Shown: positions 1-6,653 of the stretch, in pieces | Numbering within the stretch: position 1 is the first letter of the stretch | Layout: each line of letters begins with the position of its first letter | NCBI GenBank assembly: GCA_946886245.1 | Contig: CAMPIF010000068.1 | Location: 1-13,163, forward strand | DNA: 13,163 nt | Source of the DNA: Ectopseudomonas composti | Lineage (GTDB): Bacteria > Pseudomonadota > Gammaproteobacteria > Pseudomonadales > Pseudomonadaceae | Direction: 5' to 3' | Program-made: the position numbers and the translations under genes | Notes under the pieces: model-generated | The model's database searches: none | Told to the model about the DNA's origin: nothing | What the model saw: the letters and a program-made list of their open reading frames with translations, nothing else

Positions 1-359
1 CCCATCCGGTCAAGCCCAAGATCCAGGTGTGTCAGGTCTGGAAAGTCATTTTCCAGCAACGCTTTCAGCCGTGCACCCCGGCTCGATGAGGGATTGATGA
101 TTTTCATCAGGTGTTGGGTCATGCACAGCAGCATGAAGGGACGCGCCTGCCGCTGAGGATCGTTATGAAACGCTGCCAGTGAAGGTACTTGGCCCACTGG
201 CGGCAGTTTCGGCTGATCAACGATGTTGCGATTCCACAGCCGGCTATGGTGTGCGCATACGTTGCGCAGGTAGTTCAGGCTGCGCAGCCAACTGGCGAAG
301 ATGCGGCCATTGCTGATGTTGTACTGCGATGAGATGGCGTCCTGATCCGCTTCGGTCAC
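1..359 (-). pseudogene. 5'-truncated Abi_2 (AbiD/AbiF-like) abortive-infection gene, C-terminal part only
   Basis: Reading leftwards from a GTG at 359, an open frame of 119 codons runs off the left edge. It contains SWLRSLNYLRNVCAHHSRLW, the signature block of the Abi_2 family. Within it R32-N-V-C-A-H37 is an R-x4-H motif of the HEPN RNase type, counted from the GTG. The end, LTHLDLGLDRMG, resembles the family C-terminus, so probably only a short tail lies outside the window. Abi_2 proteins are about 300 residues with this block near the last third, so roughly the first half or more is missing. An in-frame TAA lies two codons upstream of the GTG (365-363), and no Abi-like coding was seen further upstream. 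Family members act in phage exclusion or as toxin-like RNases. The fragment probably lacks part of the HEPN fold and is likely inactive. Family assignment is firm; the pseudogene call is inference. Confidence 0.8.
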
Positions 360-418
360 CCTTTACGCCTGATTTGGGCGTGCCACTGGTATGGGCCTTT
401 CTTCCTGATCGTCGCCAT
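356..418 (-). pseudogene. N-terminal remnant of a tyrosine recombinase (phage/island integrase)
   Basis: A minus-strand ATG at 418 opens a 20-codon frame reading MATIRKKGPYQW then HAQIRRKG, closed by TGA at 358-356. This matches the start of a common class of phage and genomic-island tyrosine integrases, which usually continue with Y-P-x-Q-x-K-T-F and a SAM-like arm-binding domain. Here the homology stops after RRKG and the DNA passes into the abi remnant, so the catalytic domain (R...H-x-x-R...Y) is absent. The simplest reading is a deletion that joined the 5' end of an integrase gene to the 3' end of an abi gene. The TGA overlaps the GTG that could start the abi frame. The match is short and judged by eye, but the spacing and residues are characteristic. 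Confidence 0.65.
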
Positions 419-430
419 CGTCAATCGCAC

Positions 431-448
431 TGTGCCAAAAATGTGCCA
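431..448 (-). repeat. Tandem TGGCACA direct repeat, 11-bp period, upstream of the integrase remnant
   Basis: On the minus strand TGGCACA occurs at 448-442 and again at 437-431, separated by TTTT, so the copies sit one helical turn apart. They lie just upstream of the integrase start, where integrase arm-type or excisionase sites are often found. The same bases give GG-N10-GC, as in sigma-54 promoters (one mismatch in the -12 half). However, the predicted start would leave almost no leader before the ATG at 418. Either role is inference. Confidence 0.35.
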
Positions 449-468
449 TTAATCCTACAGGAATACCC

Positions 469-1113
469 ATGGAACCCGCAAAACCCCTGCTAATCCGCGA
501 AACTTTCCCCGTCGGCCCCTTGCAGTGCAACTGCAGCATCATCGGCGACCCGATTACGAAGAAGGCCATCGTGGTCGATCCGGGTGGCAATCCCGATCTG
601 ATCATGGCGCGTCTGCAGGCTCACGGCCTCAAGGTGGTGAGCATCATCCACACCCATGCGCACCTCGATCACTTTCTTGCCTCGGGGCAGATGAAGGAGA
701 AGACCGGTGCCACGCTGCACCTGCACAAGGAGGATCAGTTCCTCTGGGACAATCTGGAGATGCAGTGCAGCATGTTCGGCGTGCCTTACACGCCCGTGCC
801 GGCGCCGGATCGCTGGCTGGCCGATGACGAGGAGCTGGCCTGCGGCTGCGGTGTGGCCCTGCATACACCCGGGCACACGCCGGGTTCGATGAGTTTCTGG
901 TTCGAGGATGCCAAGCTGCTGATCGCCGGTGACACGCTGTTCCGTCGCGGTATCGGCCGTACCGATCTGTGGGGCGGTGATTACGCCACTATCGAACGTT
1001 CGATCAAGCAGCGCCTGTACCGCCTCGATGAGGACGCCACCGTGGTCACCGGCCATGGCCCGGATACCCGCCTCGGTGATGAAATGCGTGAGAACCCCTT
1101 TATTCGCGCGTGA
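469..1113 (+). CDS. Metallo-beta-lactamase-fold hydrolase, YcbL / glyoxalase II-like
   Basis: This 214-residue, probably cytoplasmic protein carries the full metal-binding set of the MBL fold: T-H-A-H-L-D-H at 62-68 (H63, H65, D67, H68), H136 in HTPGHTPGS, D155 in AGDTLF and H196 in TGHGPDT. The GRTDLWGG segment after the bridging aspartate and the short length resemble the YcbL-type glyoxalase II group, which lacks the long C-terminal domain of classical GloB. Family members hydrolyse thioesters such as S-D-lactoylglutathione, but substrates vary and cannot be read from sequence. The ATG at 469 has AGGA at 459-462 with a 6-nt spacer. It is divergent from the integrase remnant and about 50 bp from it, so its promoter must lie close to the island scar. 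The next gene starts 64 bp downstream on the same strand. Confidence 0.9.
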   Translation: MEPAKPLLIRETFPVGPLQCNCSIIGDPITKKAIVVDPGGNPDLIMARLQAHGLKVVSIIHTHAHLDHFLASGQMKEKTGATLHLHKEDQFLWDNLEMQCSMFGVPYTPVPAPDRWLADDEELACGCGVALHTPGHTPGSMSFWFEDAKLLIAGDTLFRRGIGRTDLWGGDYATIERSIKQRLYRLDEDATVVTGHGPDTRLGDEMRENPFIRA

Positions 1114-1177
1114 CAGGGCACTAATGGCCGCGCTGGAACTCAAAGAGCCATCATCCACCGTTCATGGAGATTCCTTC

Positions 1178-1846
1178 ATGTTCCGCCTTTCGTTGATTGC
1201 CCTTTGCTCGTCGGCGCTGCTACTCGGCGGCTGCGCCTCGCAGAACCCCTATGACCAGAGCGCGCCGAGCGCCAACCGCACCGCCACCTATGGTGGTATC
1301 GGGGCGTTGGCCGGCGCGGCTGCCGGTGCGCTGATCAACCATGACAACCGCGGCAAGGGCGCCTTGATCGGTGCTGCGGTGGCCGGTGCCGCAGCGGCGG
1401 GTTACGGCTATTACGCCGACAAGCAGGAAGAAGAGCTGCGTCGCAGCATGCAGGGCACCGGCGTCGAGGTGCAGCGTCAGGGCGATGTGATTCAGTTGAT
1501 CATGCCGGGCAACATCACCTTCGCCACCGACTCGGCGCAGATCGCCAGCAGCTTCTATCAGCCGCTGAACAACCTGGCCAATTCCTTCCGCCAGTACAAC
1601 CAGAACAGTATCGAGGTGGTCGGGCATACCGACAGCACCGGCTCGCATAGCCACAACATGGGGCTGTCGCAGCGGCGTGCGCAAAGCGTGGCCGATTATC
1701 TGCTGGCGCAGGGGGTCGACCCCAGCCGCATGAGTACGCGTGGTATGGGGCCGGATCAGCCGGTGGCCAGTAACGCTAGCGTCGAAGGGCGTGCGCAGAA
1801 TCGACGTGTCGAAGTGACACTGCGACCGCTGCCAGGCGTGCAGTAA
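1178..1846 (+). CDS. OmpA-family outer-membrane lipoprotein (YiaD-like paralogue 1)
   Basis: A 222-residue lipoprotein. The start ATG at 1178 is chosen over the longer open frame because GGAG lies at 1166-1169 and a signal peptide begins there: MFRLSLIALCSSALLLGGC, with lipobox LGGC and C19 as the lipidated residue. The +2 residue is Ala, favouring the outer membrane. A glycine-zipper segment follows at about 38-80 (GGIGALAGAAAGA, then GALIGAAVAGAAAAG). The C-terminal half is an OmpA peptidoglycan-binding domain with VVGHTDSTGS, LSQRRAQSV and GRAQNRRVEV; the Asp and Arg in these motifs contact diaminopimelate in the family. It probably anchors the outer membrane to peptidoglycan. The following gene is a clear paralogue, so this looks like a tandem duplication. 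The symbol is withheld because the second copy is nearer to E. coli YiaD. Confidence 0.9.
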   Translation: MFRLSLIALCSSALLLGGCASQNPYDQSAPSANRTATYGGIGALAGAAAGALINHDNRGKGALIGAAVAGAAAAGYGYYADKQEEELRRSMQGTGVEVQRQGDVIQLIMPGNITFATDSAQIASSFYQPLNNLANSFRQYNQNSIEVVGHTDSTGSHSHNMGLSQRRAQSVADYLLAQGVDPSRMSTRGMGPDQPVASNASVEGRAQNRRVEVTLRPLPGVQ

Positions 1847-1850
1847 GACA

Positions 1851-1965
1851 GGTATCGGGCTGATCTGCTTTGCGTCGCAGTTCTGATAGCCCCAGGCTGA
1901 TAAGCTTGGGCGGAACTTCACCGCGCCTTGGCGGCTCGAAGTCTGCGGCATGTCTGCCCGATACC
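1851..1965 (+). other. Inverted-repeat-rich spacer between the two OmpA genes, possible structured mRNA element
   Basis: GGTATCGGGC at 1851-1860, five bases after the first stop codon, is perfectly complementary to GCCCGATACC at 1956-1965, which lies 12 nt before the yiaD ribosome-binding site. Inside this closing stem there are two further hairpins. One is GCCC-c-AGGCT/AGCTT-GGGC (1889-1911, loop GATA, one G-U pair). The other is ACTTC/GAAGT (1915-1919 with 1938-1942), which encloses CCGC/GCGG. Together they suggest a branched fold. There is no T-tract, so it does not look like an ordinary terminator. It could be an RNA-processing or stability element, a leader controlling yiaD, or the remnant of a repeat. 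The pairings are seen; the function is inference. Confidence 0.4.
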
Positions 1966-1988
1966 AGAAGAAATCCTAAGGAAAAGTT

Positions 1989-2645
1989 ATGAAGACCAGG
2001 CGTAATCTGATCGCAGCCACTGCGCTCATGGCCCTGCTGGCCGGCTGTACCACCAACCCTTACACCGGCGAAAGCCAGGCCAGCAAAGCCGGTATCTATG
2101 GGGGGATCGGCGCAGCGACTGGTGCGGTGATCGGTGCTGCGACTTCGAGCAAGAAGGATCGCGCCAAAGGCGCGCTGATCGGTGCGGCTGTCGGTGGCGC
2201 CGCCGGTGGCGGTTACGGCTATTACGTCGATACCCAGGAGGCCAAGCTGCGCCAGACCCTGCAGGGCACTGGTGTGCAGGTACAACGCAACGGCGATGAT
2301 CTGAAACTGATCATGCCGGGCAATATCACCTTCGCCAGCAACTCGGCGGATATCTCCAGCAGCTTCTACCCGACCCTCAATTCGCTGGTGCTGGTGTTCA
2401 AGGAGTTCAACAAGAACGGTGTGAACATCGTCGGTCACACCGACAGCACCGGTTCGCAGGCGCTCAATCAGAGCCTGTCGCAGCGTCGCGCTCAGAGCGT
2501 GGCCAACTACCTGACCGCCAATGGCGTGCCGGATCAGCGCATCTCTGCATACGGTGCCGGCCCGAGCCAGCCGATTGCCAGCAACGCTACCGATGCTGGT
2601 CGTGCGCAGAACCGTCGTGTCGAGATCAACCTGCGTCCGCTTTAA
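1989..2645 (+). CDS. yiaD: YiaD-like OmpA-family outer-membrane lipoprotein (paralogue 2)
   Basis: A 218-residue lipoprotein very similar to E. coli YiaD: the CTTNPYTGE start of the mature protein, SSKKDRAKGALIGAA, YGYYVDTQEAKLR and LIMPGNITF blocks are all shared. The signal peptide ends in lipobox LAGC with C20 lipidated and Thr at +2, so the outer membrane is expected. A glycine zipper spans about 38-80. The OmpA-like domain (about 105-218) has VGHTDSTGS, LSQRRAQSV and GRAQNRRVEINL, including the Asp and Arg that bind peptidoglycan. The ATG at 1989 is preceded by AAGGA (1978-1982) with a 6-nt spacer. YiaD in E. coli is a multicopy suppressor of BamD defects; the role here is otherwise inferred from the family. 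A strong terminator follows 22 bp after the stop codon, ending this plus-strand block. Confidence 0.9.
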   Translation: MKTRRNLIAATALMALLAGCTTNPYTGESQASKAGIYGGIGAATGAVIGAATSSKKDRAKGALIGAAVGGAAGGGYGYYVDTQEAKLRQTLQGTGVQVQRNGDDLKLIMPGNITFASNSADISSSFYPTLNSLVLVFKEFNKNGVNIVGHTDSTGSQALNQSLSQRRAQSVANYLTANGVPDQRISAYGAGPSQPIASNATDAGRAQNRRVEINLRPL

Positions 2646-2667
2646 AGCCTCGCCGCGTTGTAATGAG

Positions 2668-2690
2668 AGCCTCCCTCCGGGAGGCTTTTT
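2668..2690 (+). terminator. Rho-independent terminator after yiaD
   Basis: AGCCTCCC-TCC-GGGAGGCT forms a perfect 8-bp stem with a 3-nt loop (2668-2686), and it runs directly into TTTTT (2686-2690). It lies 22 bp past the yiaD stop codon and separates the lipoprotein genes from the kinase operon, which therefore needs its own promoter in 2691-2880. Confidence 0.92.
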
Positions 2691-2891
2691 CATGTCGCTG
2701 ACAGTCACCGCAGCGGACGTTTTCGCTGAGGTGTCAGCAGGCGTTTGCGACCATCTTCGTGACCGCCTGTCGTGTCCCTTCTGGCCAAAGGCCACTCATT
2801 CAAAACCTGACTAGACTGCTTGCTGTGGTTCTGTGATGTCCGCGTGCGGATACCCCGTGCGTGTTGGTTGTGGATGACCGAAGGAGCACGA

Positions 2892-5800
2892 ATGGACGAC
2901 AGAGCTGTCGAGCGGCCGCCCAGGCCATGGACGCCGCTGCTGGTTGCGCTTGGCTTGCTACTGGGCTTGGGTGGCCTGATTTTCTGGCAGTGGAATACTC
3001 TGCAGACGCGTGAGGACGAGGACAGTCACCGCCGCTTTCAGCTGGAGGCTCAGGACGTAAGCCAGCGCGTGCTGGCGCGCATGCGCACTTACGAGATGGT
3101 CCTGCGCGGCGTATCCGGGCTGATGATAGGCAGTGATCGGGTTTCGCTCGTCGAGTGGGAGCGTGCACTGGATCAGCTGCAGGTTCAGGATCGCTATCCC
3201 GGTATTCAGGCCGTGGCCTGGTCACGTTATCTGCTCCCTGAGCAACTGGCTGACTTTGCCGCCGAGGTGGCGGCTGATGGTCGCCCCGACTATCAGATCT
3301 TCCCTCCTGGTGAGCGTGAGCATTATCTACCCATCGATTACGTCAGCCCCGTGGATTGGCGCAATCGGCGCGTGCTCGGCTTCGACATGCTCAGCGAAAC
3401 AGTGCGGCGGACGGCTATCGAGCGCAGTGTCGAGACCGGCGAAGCCAGCCTCAGCGCGCCGCTGATATTGCGTCAGGAGGTCGATGTAGACGTGCAGTCT
3501 GGCGTCCTGCTCTACCTGCCGGTGTTTCGCCCGGGTTTACCCGTCAATACCGTCGAACAACGTCGCGCTGCATTGCTGGGCCTGGTGCATGGGGCTTTTC
3601 GCAGCCATGACCTGATCGATGGGATTCTTGGCGCTCAGAGCCGTCTGTTCGACATCATCCTGAAAGACCTGCAGGCGGCCGATTTGCAGCTGATCAGTGG
3701 CGCAAGCAATGCCAATGGCTGGCAGCCGAAATTTCGCAGCCAGCAGGCGTTATCCCTGTATGGCCGCACCTGGGCGCTGGAGGTGATCGGCACCCCTGAA
3801 TATGAACGCGGCCTGATCAATCGCAACAGCATGCTCGGTCTGTGGGCGGGGCTGGCCGCGACGCTGCTGCTGTCGATTCTGGTCGGCGGTTTTCTCTATC
3901 AGCGTGAGCGCAAGTTGCAGATCAGTGAGCGGGCTGCCGTGGCCCTGCGCGAGCGCGAAGAGCGTTTTCGTCTGTTGGTCGAACGGCTGCCGGTGGCGAC
4001 CCTGCTCTGTGATGACAGGGGGCGCATCGAAATGGCCAATCGCAGCGCGGCCGAGCTGTTCGACTGCCCGCTCAATGCCTTGCCGGGCGAGACCGTGTTG
4101 CGCGTGCTGCCCAATATCGAATCGCCGAAAGACCTGCAGCAGCAGTTGGTCGAGAGTGACGAGCGCATGGTGCGCACCTTACGCGGCGAGTCGATTCCGG
4201 TCAGCATCAGCCTCAACCCGCTGCACGAGGGCAGCAGCTACCTGATCAACCTGGTGGACCTGCGTGCACGCAAGGTGGCCGAGGAGCGTTTTCGTCTGGT
4301 GGTCGAGGCGTCGCCCAATGCCATCGTGCTGGTCGATGCGCTGGGGCGCATCGCCATGGTCAATCGACAGACCGAGTTGCTGTTCGGTCACGAACGGCAG
4401 ATGTTGCTCGGTGAACCGGTGGAAATGCTCCTGCCGGCGGCGCAGCGCGGCAGTCATGTGGCGCTGCGCCGCGGTTACCAGGCCATGCCCGAACAGCGGC
4501 GCATGGGCGGCAATCGCGAGCTGTTCGGGCAGCACCGTGAAGGTCGCATGATTCCTCTGGAGGTCGGCCTGTCACCCATTCGCAGCGGTGATGAAACCCT
4601 GGTGCAGGCGGTGATCATCGATATCAGCGAGCGCAAGGAGGCCGAGCAGAAGCTGCGTGAGCAGGCCGAGCAACTGTTGTTGGCCAACCGCTACAAATCC
4701 GAGTTTCTCGCCAACATGTCCCATGAGCTGCGCACGCCGCTCAACAGCATCCTGATTCTCAGCGACCAGCTGCGTCAGAACCTGGCGGGCAATCTCACCG
4801 AGAAGCAGGCCAAGCACGCCGATATCGTGCACCGCGCGGGCAGCGATCTGCTGCAACTGATCAACGATGTACTCGACCTGGCCAAGGTCGAGTCGGGGCG
4901 CATGCAGCTCAAGCTGGAGCCGATCAACATGCAGGACGTGCTGGTGGAGCTCGATGCCAGCCTGCGGCCGATGGCCGAGCTCAAGGGCTTGCGCCTGCAC
5001 ACTCAGCTGGAGGCCGGTGTGCCGCGCGTCATCCATAGCGACCGCGTGCGCCTGCATCAGATCCTGCGCAATCTGCTGTCCAACGCGCTGAAGTTCACCG
5101 ATCAGGGTGAGGTCACGCTGAGCGTCAGCAGTCAGGGGCGCCAGGAGGATGAGCGCGAGCTGCTCTGCTTCAGCGTGCGTGATACCGGCATTGGCATCGA
5201 TCCGGCCCAGCACGAACAGGTATTCCAGGCTTTTCAGCAGATCGACGGTTCTACCAGCCGGCGTTTCGGTGGTACCGGCCTGGGGCTGGCCATCACCCGT
5301 CAGCTGGTGCTGGCTCTGGATGGCGATATCAGCCTGCAGAGTGCGCCCGGGCAGGGTTCTACCTTCACCGTCAGGTTGCCGGTGCAGGCGGGCTCGCTCA
5401 GTGTCGAAGCGCCGCTCGAGGGGCCGCAGAGAGCCGGTGACGGCCCGCCGCTGCTGATCATCGAGGACGATGCCAATTTCGCTGCGGTGATCGCCGAGGA
5501 GGCTCATGCTCACGGCTTCTCCAGCGTGCATTGCCGCACCGGGCTGCAGGCACTGGGGCTGCTGCAGCAGGAGTCGTTCAATGCGGTGATCCTCGACATC
5601 CTGCTGCCTGATCTCAGTGGCTGGCAGCTGTTTCGTCGTCTGCGCGCCCAGCCCAGCCATCGGCATACGCCGGTGCACATCATTTCCTGCGTCCCGCAAC
5701 CGGTGGGGTGGAACGACGATGGCACGCGCTATCTGGTCAAGCCCATCGGTCGTGATGAGCTGGAGCAGGTGTTCATCGAGCTGCAGCACGGCGCGCAACA

Positions 5801-6608
5801 GGAGCAGGCCTTGTTGTTGGTGGAGGATGTCGAGGCAGAGCGCGAGCACTACCGCGAGCAACTGACGGAGCTGGGCTTTCAGGTCAGCGCCTGCGCCGAT
5901 GGTGAGCAGGCACGCGAGGCCTATGCACGGGGCCAGTTCTGCGCGCTGGTGATCGATCTCGACTTGCCGGATCAGGACGGTTTTGCCCTGCTCGACAGCC
6001 TCAACCAGTTGCGCCCGTTGCAAGGTACGCGGGTGGTGATCAACACCGGTGTGGACGTTACTCAGCAGACCCTGCAACGGCTGCGCCGCTATAGCGCCGT
6101 GGTGGTACGCAAGCATGGCGACGACACCGATGCGCTGTGCCAGGCGGTTCAGGGCTTTCTCGTTGACGTGCGGGCGCCGCAGGCGGTCCAAGCGCGGCTC
6201 AACCCGTTACAGGGAAAGCGCATCCTGCTGGTGGATGACGACGTGCGTAATGTCTATGCGCTGACCGCGCTGCTGGATGAAGTAGGGCTGCGTGTCAGCT
6301 CCGCCAAGGATGGCCTGGAGGCCATCGCCAGTTACCAGCGCGATCCCTTCGATCTGATTCTGATGGACATGGCCATGCCCAACATGGATGGCTACACCGC
6401 CACGCGTCTGCTCAAGCAGGAGCATGGTTGCGTGATCCCCATCATCGCGCTCACCGCCCACGCCATGAAGGGCGACCGGGAAAAATGCATCACGGCGGGC
6501 GCAGACGATTACATGGCCAAGCCGATCAAGCGTGATGAGCTGCTGGCATTGCTGGAGCGCTGGTTGGCGATGCCGGCCATGCCTTCGTCCGGCGATGGAC
6601 TACCCTGA
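2892..6608 (+). CDS. CHASE-PAS-PAS hybrid sensor histidine kinase with three receiver domains
   Basis: A 1238-residue inner-membrane hybrid kinase. ATG 2892 is chosen because AAGGAG (2881-2886) lies 5 nt upstream and a membrane anchor follows at once. Domains in order: TM1 (15-34); periplasmic CHASE ligand-binding domain (about 40-310, with YPGIQAVAW); TM2 (315-336); PAS1 (about 356-460); PAS2 (about 464-590); HisKA with phospho-acceptor H611 in NMSHELRTP; HATPase with N731, DTGIGI (764-769) and GGTGLGL (793-799); REC1 (about 853-968, D902, K950); REC2 (about 973-1090, D1022, K1074); REC3 (about 1109-1228, D1159, K1210). REC2 has RKHG where REC1 and REC3 have the usual K-P, so it may be atypical. 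No Hpt domain is evident. It is the first gene of an operon with a REC-GGDEF-EAL protein 45 bp downstream, its likely output. CHASE ligands are small molecules in other systems; this one is unknown. I recognised no strong promoter upstream. Confidence 0.93.
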   Translation: MDDRAVERPPRPWTPLLVALGLLLGLGGLIFWQWNTLQTREDEDSHRRFQLEAQDVSQRVLARMRTYEMVLRGVSGLMIGSDRVSLVEWERALDQLQVQDRYPGIQAVAWSRYLLPEQLADFAAEVAADGRPDYQIFPPGEREHYLPIDYVSPVDWRNRRVLGFDMLSETVRRTAIERSVETGEASLSAPLILRQEVDVDVQSGVLLYLPVFRPGLPVNTVEQRRAALLGLVHGAFRSHDLIDGILGAQSRLFDIILKDLQAADLQLISGASNANGWQPKFRSQQALSLYGRTWALEVIGTPEYERGLINRNSMLGLWAGLAATLLLSILVGGFLYQRERKLQISERAAVALREREERFRLLVERLPVATLLCDDRGRIEMANRSAAELFDCPLNALPGETVLRVLPNIESPKDLQQQLVESDERMVRTLRGESIPVSISLNPLHEGSSYLINLVDLRARKVAEERFRLVVEASPNAIVLVDALGRIAMVNRQTELLFGHERQMLLGEPVEMLLPAAQRGSHVALRRGYQAMPEQRRMGGNRELFGQHREGRMIPLEVGLSPIRSGDETLVQAVIIDISERKEAEQKLREQAEQLLLANRYKSEFLANMSHELRTPLNSILILSDQLRQNLAGNLTEKQAKHADIVHRAGSDLLQLINDVLDLAKVESGRMQLKLEPINMQDVLVELDASLRPMAELKGLRLHTQLEAGVPRVIHSDRVRLHQILRNLLSNALKFTDQGEVTLSVSSQGRQEDERELLCFSVRDTGIGIDPAQHEQVFQAFQQIDGSTSRRFGGTGLGLAITRQLVLALDGDISLQSAPGQGSTFTVRLPVQAGSLSVEAPLEGPQRAGDGPPLLIIEDDANFAAVIAEEAHAHGFSSVHCRTGLQALGLLQQESFNAVILDILLPDLSGWQLFRRLRAQPSHRHTPVHIISCVPQPVGWNDDGTRYLVKPIGRDELEQVFIELQHGAQQEQALLLVEDVEAEREHYREQLTELGFQVSACADGEQAREAYARGQFCALVIDLDLPDQDGFALLDSLNQLRPLQGTRVVINTGVDVTQQTLQRLRRYSAVVVRKHGDDTDALCQAVQGFLVDVRAPQAVQARLNPLQGKRILLVDDDVRNVYALTALLDEVGLRVSSAKDGLEAIASYQRDPFDLILMDMAMPNMDGYTATRLLKQEHGCVIPIIALTAHAMKGDREKCITAGADDYMAKPIKRDELLALLERWLAMPAMPSSGDGLP

Positions 6609-6612
6609 TGGC

Positions 6613-6653
6613 AGGAGTGACGGGTGCAAGGGCAGATGGATAGGGGAGTGACG
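6613..6653 (+). promoter_or_regulatory. Duplicated ribosome-binding site before the cyclic-di-GMP gene
   Basis: GGAGTGACG occurs at 6614-6622 and again at 6645-6653. The first copy, with AGGAG at 6613-6617, precedes GTG 6624; the second, with GGGGAG at 6643-6648, precedes ATG 6654. Both starts are in the same frame, so the protein could begin at either site (725 or 715 residues). I prefer ATG 6654 because of the start codon and the closeness of the REC fold. Confidence 0.55.

Noticed and set aside
363..605. 80-codon minus-strand open frame over the start of the MBL gene
   Set aside because: It overlaps the confident MBL gene in antisense and has no recognisable family. It is in frame with the abi remnant but stopped by TAA at 363-365 and shows no Abi_2 features. 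The real minus-strand coding here is the 20-codon integrase stub in another frame.
929..1177. Upstream in-frame extension of the first OmpA gene
   Set aside because: The frame is open back to 929, but this stretch overlaps the MBL gene. The signal peptide, lipobox and ribosome-binding site all place the start at 1178.
2820..2891. 24-codon N-terminal extension of the hybrid kinase
   Set aside because: It lacks a good ribosome-binding site, whereas ATG 2892 has AAGGAG at ideal spacing followed directly by the membrane anchor.
4572..6191. 539-codon open frame antisense to the kinase
   Set aside because: Long antisense frames are common opposite GC-rich genes. The translation is rich in His, Gln, Arg and Leu, has no recognisable domain, and lies over strongly conserved kinase coding.
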